From Actinomycetota bacterium (GTDB lineage: Bacteria; Actinomycetota; UBA4738; HRBIN12), in the NCBI GenBank assembly GCA_005885325.1, contig VAYX01000075.1:1-18609 (forward strand): a DNA stretch of 18,609 nt. The letters run 5' to 3'. This document shows positions 12,950-18,609 of this stretch, piece by piece. The translations under genes were made by a program, and so were the position numbers. Each line of letters opens with the position of its first letter. Position 1 is the stretch's first letter. The notes beneath the pieces were generated by a model. It was not told the DNA's origin, did no database searches, and worked only from the letters and a program-made list of their open reading frames with translations.

Positions 12950-14362
12950 GACCACGACGACCACGGGCGTGAGGACGTAGTGGCCGAAGAGCACGTTCGC
13001 GTCGTAGGCCCGCGGGTACCGCGTCGGCTCGGTGGCCCACTGCGACACGGTGAGCAGCGTTCCGATCCACACGGCGGTGAGCCGCGGCACCTTCGGAAGG
13101 AGCCACGCGAGCGGCAGCGTCCAGGCCAGGTACCACGGCAGCAGCACCGGTCCCAGCAGCATGAGGAACAGGAGGCTCCACCCCCACGCGGCGCCCTCCG
13201 CCTCAGCCGGGATGGAGGGGGCCCGGCGAACCAGGGCACGGGCGATCAGGAACAGCGCAAGGACGAACGCGGCGGCGAAGGTCACCCTGGACACGATGCC
13301 GAGCGCTTCGCCGGTCATCGCGTCCAGCACCCGGCCGAAGAACCGCGATGGGGCGAGCCACCCCTGATGCTTGGCGAGCTCCGTCATCCCCAGGCTGGGG
13401 TCGCTCGTCTGCAGGAACGGGAGGGCGAACAGGAGCGCGATCGCCGCCGCCACCGCAAGGTGCGCGGCGAGCGCGCGGGCCCTCCGGCCAGGTTCGGTCC
13501 GGGCCACCACGACCACCACGAGCAGCAGGAGCGGCACCGCGGCCGTCGCCTTCACCAAGGCCCCCAGGGAAAGGACGGCGATCGCCGGGAGCTCCTTCCC
13601 CGCGATCACCAGGGCCAGGGCCCCGGCGATCGACAGCGCGACGAGCAGGTCGTTGTGACCGCTCGCCACGGACTGGAACAGGACCACCGGGTTCAGCCCG
13701 ATCATGGCCACGGCGAAGGCCTCCCGCTCGGGCCGAACCCGGCGTACCAGCCTGGCGACGATGGCGATCGTCGCCAGACTGGCGACGATGGCGATCACTC
13801 GGAACGCGGCGATCAATGCAGTCACGCTTCCGAACATCCGCGCCACGCCCGACGAGAGCAACGTGAACAGGGGGCCGTACACCGCCGGCGTGCCGACCCA
13901 CCGAGGCCCCACGTATAAGGCGAGCGGGTCCGACGGGAAATCCGACGGCGTGACCACGTACGGGTTCGCGTGGTAGACGCCGGCGATCTTGCCGTAATAG
14001 GCGTACGAGTACACGTCGCGAGAGAAGAGCAACGGCAGGAAAAGCACGACGACGTGGTAGGCCACCGTGAGCCCGATCACGGTGCCCGCCGAGATCGTCC
14101 CGCGCCAGGCCTCGCGGAGGACGGCCAGGAACGCCGCCGCGGCCAGGGCCACGGTGAGCACGGACACCACCACCAGCGCGCTGCCGTGAACCGCGTCGAG
14201 GCCGGTGAGCCCGGCCAGCCATCGGAACGGGCCGGAAGGCCCGGCCGAGCCGGGCAAGACCGGCTGAAAGGGAGAGCGGGGAACCGACGCGACGATCGCG
14301 ACCAACGCGACGGACGCGACCGAGCCGGCGATGGCGGCGTTGCGGGTCGTGGATGCCTGCAC
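12851..14362 (-). CDS. Polyprenol-phosphomannose-dependent alpha-1,6-mannosyltransferase-like GT-C protein (MptA/MptB type)
   Basis: A 503-residue polytopic membrane protein. The first large outside loop carries SRDVYSYAYYGKI (114-126) with D116 as the likely catalytic base, then HANPYVVTP, DFPSDPLALYVG..W and the VYGPLF motif (161-166). GHNDLL lies at 235-240 and LLPWYLAWTLPL at 407-418. This is the pattern of actinobacterial MptA/MptB and related GT87-like transferases, which add mannose from polyprenyl-phosphomannose to lipid-linked glycans on the outer face. Acceptor and linkage cannot be read from sequence. GTG 14362 was chosen: it follows a TACAGT -10 by eight bases and precedes the first helix, whereas upstream residues would run through the divergent promoter. 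The tail (EEEPDEVAASARRR) overlaps the convergent gene by 99 bp. A 27-nt tandem duplication lies in one helix. Confidence 0.85.
   Translation of the reverse strand: MQASTTRNAAIAGSVASVALVAIVASVPRSPFQPVLPGSAGPSGPFRWLAGLTGLDAVHGSALVVVSVLTVALAAAAFLAVLREAWRGTISAGTVIGLTVAYHVVVLFLPLLFSRDVYSYAYYGKIAGVYHANPYVVTPSDFPSDPLALYVGPRWVGTPAVYGPLFTLLSSGVARMFGSVTALIAAFRVIAIVASLATIAIVARLVRRVRPEREAFAVAMIGLNPVVLFQSVASGHNDLLVALSIAGALALVIAGKELPAIAVLSLGALVKATAAVPLLLLVVVVVARTEPGRRARALAAHLAVAAAIALLFALPFLQTSDPSLGMTELAKHQGWLAPSRFFGRVLDAMTGEALGIVSRVTFAAAFVLALFLIARALVRRAPSIPAEAEGAAWGWSLLFLMLLGPVLLPWYLAWTLPLAWLLPKVPRLTAVWIGTLLTVSQWATEPTRYPRAYDANVLFGHYVLTPVVVVVLAWLAVDFVRRLRAGTPFEEEPDEVAASARRR
13747..13796. repeat. Short intragenic tandem repeat, 27-nt period
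   Basis: The 23-base unit CCAGNCTGGCGACGATGGC plus GATC occurs at 13747-13769 and again at 13774-13796, differing only at N. The 27-nt period keeps the frame and duplicates nine residues (IAIVASLAT / IAIVARLVR) within a membrane helix of the mannosyltransferase. Confidence 0.8.
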
Positions 14363-14367
14363 CGCGA

Positions 14368-14399
14368 CCGACTGTAACAAGCCCCGCAGGTACAGTCGG
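14368..14399. promoter_or_regulatory. Perfectly symmetric divergent promoter / inverted repeat
   Basis: CCGACTGTA (14368-14376) and TACAGTCGG (14391-14399) are a perfect nine-base inverted repeat with a 14-base spacer. Each arm contains TACAGT reading outward: minus strand 14376-14371, eight bases before GTG 14362; plus strand 14391-14396, ahead of the phosphoesterase gene. The -35 position of each promoter falls on the -10 of the other, so only one direction can be used at a time. It could alternatively be an operator for a dimeric regulator. Confidence 0.55.
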
Positions 14400-14414
14400 A
14401 TGCGGGCATCGCCG

Positions 14415-15947
14415 ATGCCCCCCAGGATGCGACCGATCACAACCCTGCGACGGATCCTCCGGTCTGAGCGCGCCGCCGACGTGCGTCGGCTCGTCCGCCT
14501 GGCCTTGCCACTTGCGGTGGGATTGGCCGGCGCGTGGCTCGGCATGTCGGTGTGGGGGGCTTCGAGGGTGGACATGGGCCCCTTCGTGGTCAGGCTCGAC
14601 ACGCAGTTCGGGAGGGGCGTGACGGACATCGTGCTGCCGCCGCTCGGCCACCTGACCGCCAACACGCACTCGGCCCCGCTGCGGCTGAGCGCCACGCTGC
14701 TCGACGTGCGGATCAGCGAGCTCACGCGGGAGCTGTCGGCCGGCGGGATCGACGGTCTCGTCGCCCGGGTTCAGGCCGACTCCGGGCACGCGCTGCCGTT
14801 GCACGCCTTTCGGGCCATCGCGGTCGCCGGGTTCGGGGCGCTGCTCCTGGGCGCTCTGGCCTTCCGAACCCGATGGGTCCCGCTCGTCTCCACGATCTTG
14901 ATCGCCATGAGCCTGGTGGGAGGGTCCGAGATCCTCGCGCTGGCGACGTTTCGAAGCGGCGCATTCGCCACGCCCACCTTCTCCGGCTCGCTCGCCCTGG
15001 CGGCCGACATCATCCCGCCGGTCCGCTCCGCCGCGACGAAGTTCGACGAGTTCCGGGCCCAGCTCGAGCGGGTCGTCGACGGGGCGATCAAGGTCTACAC
15101 CTCGATCCAGACGAGCCCGGTTGGCGAGGCGGGCGAGATCCGGGTGCTCCACATCTCCGACATCCACCTGTCCCCCTTAGGGCTGGAATTCGCCAAGCAG
15201 ATCTCGGACGGGTTCGACGTGGACTTCATCGTCGACACGGGCGACACCACATCGTTCGGAACGCCACCCGAGAACGTGGTCCTGAACGACATCGCCTCGA
15301 TGGGCCGGCCCTACGTCTGGGTCCGGGGCAACCACGACAGCCGGGCGTTCCAGGAGGCGATGGAGAAGCTCCCGAACGCGATCGTGCTGGACGGGACCAC
15401 CACCGAGCTCGACGGCATTCGTCTGTACGGCAAGGGCGACCCGATCAAGCCGCCGACGATCGAGCGCCTTTCCGATGCCGTCTTCGAGAGCCGTGTGCTG
15501 GCCGTCGACCCGTTCGTGCTGTCGGACGTGGAGCGCGCGCCACAGCCCGTCGACATCGTGGCCGTCCACGACGACCGCATGGCGCAGAGCGTCGCGGGAC
15601 ACGTGCCGCTGGTCATCTCGGGGCACTTCCACGTGAACGGTTCCCGCGTTCAGGACGGCACCCTGTACCTCCGGGTGGGGACGACCGGCGGCTCGAACTT
15701 CGCCACGTTCCTTCCCGACGAGGGCATCCCGCTCTCCGCCGAGGTCCTGTACTTCGAGCCGGGGACCCCGCCGCGGCTGGTGGCCTACGACCTCATCGAG
15801 CAGTCGCCGAAGACCGGCGCCCTGACCGTCACCCGCCACCTGGTTGAACAGGAGTTCGGGACCCTGACCCCAAGCCCTTCCCCAAGCCCCATGCCGTCGC
15901 CTACCGAGACCGGGGGCCTCGCCGGCGCAGCCTCCAGGACCCCCTGA
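14415..15947 (+). CDS. Membrane-anchored metallophosphoesterase, probably extracytoplasmic
   Basis: 510 residues from ATG 14415. An Arg-rich N-terminus leads into helix 1 (about 29-48). An outside segment of about 80 residues follows, with LPPLGHLTANTHSAPL (74-89), a hallmark of related actinobacterial proteins. Helices 2 and 3 are at about 132-150 and 155-177, and a calcineurin-like catalytic domain spans 243-420. Metal-binding motifs are complete: SDIH (248-251), GD (276-277), GNHD (305-308), VHDD with H395 and GHFH (403-406). By the positive-inside rule the catalytic domain faces outward. The substrate is unknown. The C-terminus is a Ser/Pro-rich tail (TPSPSPSPMPSP). In-frame ATGs at 14400 and 14427 are alternative starts; 14400 lies only three bases from the -10. 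It is divergent from the mannosyltransferase and shares its symmetric promoter. Confidence 0.9.
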   Translation: MPPRMRPITTLRRILRSERAADVRRLVRLALPLAVGLAGAWLGMSVWGASRVDMGPFVVRLDTQFGRGVTDIVLPPLGHLTANTHSAPLRLSATLLDVRISELTRELSAGGIDGLVARVQADSGHALPLHAFRAIAVAGFGALLLGALAFRTRWVPLVSTILIAMSLVGGSEILALATFRSGAFATPTFSGSLALAADIIPPVRSAATKFDEFRAQLERVVDGAIKVYTSIQTSPVGEAGEIRVLHISDIHLSPLGLEFAKQISDGFDVDFIVDTGDTTSFGTPPENVVLNDIASMGRPYVWVRGNHDSRAFQEAMEKLPNAIVLDGTTTELDGIRLYGKGDPIKPPTIERLSDAVFESRVLAVDPFVLSDVERAPQPVDIVAVHDDRMAQSVAGHVPLVISGHFHVNGSRVQDGTLYLRVGTTGGSNFATFLPDEGIPLSAEVLYFEPGTPPRLVAYDLIEQSPKTGALTVTRHLVEQEFGTLTPSPSPSPMPSPTETGGLAGAASRTP

Positions 15948-16026
15948 CCCCTCCCGGGCCTCAAGCACGGGTGGCGCTTGGACGAAGACCATACGGAACC
16001 GCCTCGAGGCGAGGATCGACACTGCC

Positions 16027-17106
16027 ATGGACGTAGCCGAACTGCTGCGCTACGCGGTCGAGAGAGGGGCCAGCGACCTCCATCTGTCCGCGGGGAACGT
16101 TCCATTCATCCGGGTGGACGGCGAGATGCTGCCGGCCGCCTTCCCGGCACTCGACGGGAGCGACACGGAGTCCGCCGCCGATTTCCTCACCCCGCCCCAC
16201 AAGGCCGAGGAGTTCGCCACCACGAACGAGGCGGACTTCGCCTACTCACTCGACGGATCCGGCCGGTTCAGGGTGAACGTGCTCCGCCAGCGGGGGACGG
16301 TGGCCCTCGCCATCCGCCGGGTGAGCTCGGAGGGGCAGACGTTCGCCGAGCTTCAGCTGCCACCCGTGGTCCAGAGCTTCGCCGAGGCAAGGCGGGGTCT
16401 CGCCCTGGTCACCGGCCCGACCGGATCGGGGAAGACCACCACCATCGCTTCGATGATCGGATTCATCAACCGGACCCGCCGGGCGCACATCGTGACCATC
16501 GAGGACCCCATCGAGGTGATCCACACCGATGACATGTCGGTTATCTGGCAGCGCGAGATCGGGCCCGACACCGCGTCCTATGCCGTCGGGCTCCGCCAGG
16601 TTCTTCGTCAGGACCCCGACGTCATCTTCCTGGGGGAGATCCGTGACGCGGACTCAGCGCTCGCCGCGATCCAAGCGGCCCAGACGGGCCACCTGGTCCT
16701 TTCCACCATGCACACGATCGACGCCACGGAGACCATCGCCCGCATCGTCGAGCTGTTCCCCCAGCACCAGCAGGGACAGGTGCGAGCTTCTCTTGCCGGC
16801 GCGCTGCGCGGCATCGTTTCCCAGCGCCTCCTGGAGCGGATCGACGGCCTCGGCCGGATCCCGGCAGTCGAGGTGCTGATCAACACGGGCCGCGTGTCCG
16901 AGCGGATCCTCGATCCGGAGACCACCGGCGACCTGCCGGAGATCATCGCCGACAGCGATTTCGACGGGATGCAGATGTTCGATCAGGCCCTGATGAAGCT
17001 GGTGCAGGGAGGGCTGGTGGCCGAGGAGGATGCCAGGGCCGTGGCCACCAACCCGCACGACCTCAGCCTGGCGCTGCGCGGGGCCATGGCCCGCGAGGGA
17101 GCCTGA
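16027..17106 (+). CDS. pilT: PilT-family type IV pilus retraction ATPase
   Basis: A 359-residue secretion ATPase of the PilT/VirB11 type, a cytoplasmic hexamer that depolymerises type IV pili. The N-terminal domain begins with the PilT signature ASDLHLSAGNVPFIRVDGEM (15-34). Walker A is GPTGSGKTT (130-138), the Asp box IVTIEDPIEVIH (155-166), Walker B DPDVIFLGEIRD (196-207) and the His box TGHLVLSTMHT (220-230). The segment ASLAGALRGIVSQRLL (254-269) is the usual region before the C-terminal helices, and the length is typical. No pilin, PilB, PilC or PilM-Q gene is in the window, so it stands apart from a full pilus cluster. The gap from the phosphoesterase is 79 nt and contains a weak hairpin (CAAGC 15962-15966 / GCTTG 15976-15980). 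GAGG at 16011-16014 is a distant ribosome site. The call is firm; PilU-like variants cannot be excluded. Confidence 0.92.
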   Translation: MDVAELLRYAVERGASDLHLSAGNVPFIRVDGEMLPAAFPALDGSDTESAADFLTPPHKAEEFATTNEADFAYSLDGSGRFRVNVLRQRGTVALAIRRVSSEGQTFAELQLPPVVQSFAEARRGLALVTGPTGSGKTTTIASMIGFINRTRRAHIVTIEDPIEVIHTDDMSVIWQREIGPDTASYAVGLRQVLRQDPDVIFLGEIRDADSALAAIQAAQTGHLVLSTMHTIDATETIARIVELFPQHQQGQVRASLAGALRGIVSQRLLERIDGLGRIPAVEVLINTGRVSERILDPETTGDLPEIIADSDFDGMQMFDQALMKLVQGGLVAEEDARAVATNPHDLSLALRGAMAREGA

Positions 17107-17181
17107 GCCCGGATGGAGTCCGCTTCGGGCTGGTTCGTCCCCCAAGGAGAACCCAACGGTCCCTCCGCGGAGGACACCCCG

Positions 17182-18609
17182 ATGGTCTGCGAGGCCTGCG
17201 GGGAGCGGAACTCGAGCCGAGCCCGGTTCTGTCAACGGTGCGGCGCCACGCTCGTCGCGGTGGCGGCGCCGGACCACGTCGAACCGAACGGCCCGCCGTC
17301 CGACCAGCCGATCGTCACCGCGGCCGTGTTCGAGATCTCACTCCGGGCGGCGGTCGAAGACGCCGGCGAGGGGGCCTCGGAGATGTGGGATGCAGCCGGC
17401 GCGTTAGAGGAGATGGCGGACACGTTGCAGGAGATCCGCGGTGTGCTGGAGCGCTACGGCGGCGCGGTGGACACCCTCGGAGGGAGCCCCAACACGCTGG
17501 TTGCCGTGTTCGGGCCGGAGCCGGCTGCCGCCGACGGCCCGCTTCGGGCCGTCCGGGCGGCGGCCGAGATCCGCGAGGTCATTCCGGCGGCAGCGGCGGG
17601 CGACCTCGGTCCCGGCTCGGGGTCCGTCATGCGGGCCGGCGTCGGGATGTCTGAGGTGATGGGGTCCGGACCCGAGGCATCGGGACTGTGGGAGCAGCGT
17701 GTCGTCGACCTGGCAGTCCGGCTCCAGCGCATGGCCGAGCCCGGGGAGGTCATCGTGGGCGAGGGGGTGTACCGGCGGATCGGAAACGCCGCTGCCGTTC
17801 AGCCCGTTGACGGTCGAGCCAGGATGGACGGCGACCAGCCGGTCGGCCCACTTCGCCTCCTGGAGGTCCTGGCGGATCCCGCCGTCGCCTCCCTGCGGGA
17901 GCCGACGTTCGTGGGACGAGAGCGAGAGCTCGAGCGCCTGCGGCAGGCGTTTCAGCGCGTCCTCTCGGAGCGGATCGCATCCATCGTATGGATCACCGGC
18001 GGAGCCGGCATGGGCAAGACCATGATGGCCGAGGCGTTCTTGCGCGGGCTCGAGGAAGCGGTCTCGGCCCGGGTGATCCGGGTTCGGTGCCGACCCCCGT
18101 CCGAGGGCGGGACCATGTGGCCGCTCGCCGACATCGTCGAGCAGGCCGCCTGGGTGAACGAGCAGGATCCGCCGGAGGAGGTGCGGGCCAAGATCCACCG
18201 CCTCCTCGGCGAGGGTGAGGAGGCGGGCCGGGTGGCCGCGCGCTTGCTGCCCGCCCTTGGGCTCTCGGGCGGCCTGGCCGTTCCCGAGGAGACGACGTGG
18301 GCTCTGCGACGTGTCCTGGAGGCGGCCGCCCCGAACGGGCCCCTGGTGGTCTTCATCGACGATGCCGATCGGGCGGGCGTCGGGTTCGCGGGCGTCCTGA
18401 AGGAAGCAGCGCACAGGACGCGACAGGCTCCGGTGCTGCTCATCTGCGCGGCACGCTCCGAGCCCGTCCCCGGCGACGGCGCCACCCTGATCAGGCTTGA
18501 GCCCTTGCCGGACGCGGAGCTCTCCTCACTCGTTGCCCAGCTCACGGCGAACCCGGAGACCGATCCGGCGTTCATGGACGCGATCGCAAGGACGGCGGGG
18601 GGGAACCCA
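17182..18609 (+). CDS. Zinc-ribbon, degenerate class III cyclase-like and AAA ATPase protein, partial (C-terminus off the right edge)
   Basis: 476 residues are visible. ATG 17182 follows GGAGG (17169-17173) by eight bases and gives the usual start MVCEACG; an in-frame ATG at 17113, six bases after pilT, is less likely. A zinc ribbon (C3, C6, C17, C20) leads into a region like a guanylate/adenylate cyclase homology domain: ERYGGAVDTLGG at 90-101, LVAVFG, LRAVRAAAEIRE at 121-132 and a late VVDLAVRLQRMAEPGEVIVGEGVYR (174-198). The two metal aspartates are gone: 'F-x-D' reads FEI and 'GD' reads GS. An ORC/AAA_16-like ATPase follows with FVGRERELERL (243-253), Walker A GGAGMGKT (273-280) and Walker B LVVFIDDAD (388-396). 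The window ends at a GGNP motif. Full proteins of this type usually continue into TPR-like repeats and act as large signalling/regulatory ATPases. It may be co-transcribed with pilT. Confidence 0.82.
   Translation, partial: MVCEACGERNSSRARFCQRCGATLVAVAAPDHVEPNGPPSDQPIVTAAVFEISLRAAVEDAGEGASEMWDAAGALEEMADTLQEIRGVLERYGGAVDTLGGSPNTLVAVFGPEPAAADGPLRAVRAAAEIREVIPAAAAGDLGPGSGSVMRAGVGMSEVMGSGPEASGLWEQRVVDLAVRLQRMAEPGEVIVGEGVYRRIGNAAAVQPVDGRARMDGDQPVGPLRLLEVLADPAVASLREPTFVGRERELERLRQAFQRVLSERIASIVWITGGAGMGKTMMAEAFLRGLEEAVSARVIRVRCRPPSEGGTMWPLADIVEQAAWVNEQDPPEEVRAKIHRLLGEGEEAGRVAARLLPALGLSGGLAVPEETTWALRRVLEAAAPNGPLVVFIDDADRAGVGFAGVLKEAAHRTRQAPVLLICAARSEPVPGDGATLIRLEPLPDAELSSLVAQLTANPETDPAFMDAIARTAGGNP

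Noticed and set aside
14369..14398. LexA (SOS) box, because of CTGTA and TACAG
   Set aside because: The CTG and CAG half-sites are 18 bases apart, not the 10 of the E. coli box, and the arms are better explained as opposed -10 hexamers.
13203..15167. A 654-codon open frame on the minus strand
   Set aside because: It overlaps the mannosyltransferase in another frame and runs antisense through the phosphoesterase. Composition is low-complexity Arg/Gly/Asp with no motif.
17113..17181. ATG 17113 as start of the zinc-ribbon ATPase
   Set aside because: It has no Shine-Dalgarno, while ATG 17182 has GGAGG at eight bases and gives the usual zinc-ribbon N-terminus.
1..18609. CRISPR array, tRNA, rRNA, insertion sequence, prophage or defence system
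   Set aside because: No direct-repeat array, cloverleaf, transposase motif, terminal inverted repeats or recognised defence protein was found by eye. The gene content is housekeeping and envelope-related.

Overview
This is a G+C-rich window from a bacterial chromosome, densely packed with genes. No gap without a gene is longer than about 170 bases. I see no phage, insertion sequence, integron, CRISPR array, tRNA or rRNA. The gene content points to a high-GC actinobacterium or close relative, probably a little-studied lineage. The signs are the galU-moeA-moaC-(SepX/GLPR-like membrane protein) block, an adjacent fmdB-mtnP-SAF block, a polyprenol-phosphomannose-type mannosyltransferase, frequent GTG/TTG starts, and repeated -10-like hexamers 6-9 nt before start codons. 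The taxonomic call is an inference from gene families and order.

Layout. (a) 1-3856, minus strand: galU, then moeA, moaC (sharing one base with moeA), a three-helix membrane protein of the SepX/GLPR (Rv0996-like) type, and a translin-family protein that runs off the left edge. (b) 4028-6968, plus strand: an FmdB zinc-ribbon protein, MTA phosphorylase (apparently starting at CTG), an unannotated 58-residue ORF, a CpaB/SAF protein and undecaprenyl-diphosphatase. (c) 7106-7720, plus: a secreted four-cysteine protein of unknown function, separated from the next block by a strong convergent hairpin. (d) 7772-10487, minus: the TldD/TldE metalloprotease pair. (e) 10548-12949, plus: a lipoprotein and a large GT-C-like membrane protein, translationally coupled. 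(f) 12851-14362, minus: an MptA/MptB-like mannosyltransferase whose 3' end overlaps the previous gene by 99 bp. (g) 14415-18609, plus: a membrane-anchored metallophosphoesterase, a PilT ATPase, and a zinc-ribbon/degenerate-cyclase/AAA protein cut by the right edge.

Themes. Many genes serve the cell envelope: UDP-glucose supply (GalU), carrier-lipid recycling (UppP), lipid-linked mannosyl transfer, a GT-C-like protein, a lipoprotein, an extracytoplasmic phosphoesterase, and pilus proteins (CpaB, PilT). In corynebacteria and Streptomyces, MoeA/Glp and SepX/GLPR homologues are tied to cell division. Here they share a cluster with moaC, so a link between cofactor synthesis and division is possible.

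Most notable observations: the moeA-sepX-like pairing together with a substituted MoeA lysine motif; a bacterial translin; many candidate leaderless promoters; two divergent intergenic regions with mirror-image -10 elements (one a perfect 9+9 bp inverted repeat); a CTG start for mtnP; and a cyclase-like domain that has lost its metal-binding aspartates.
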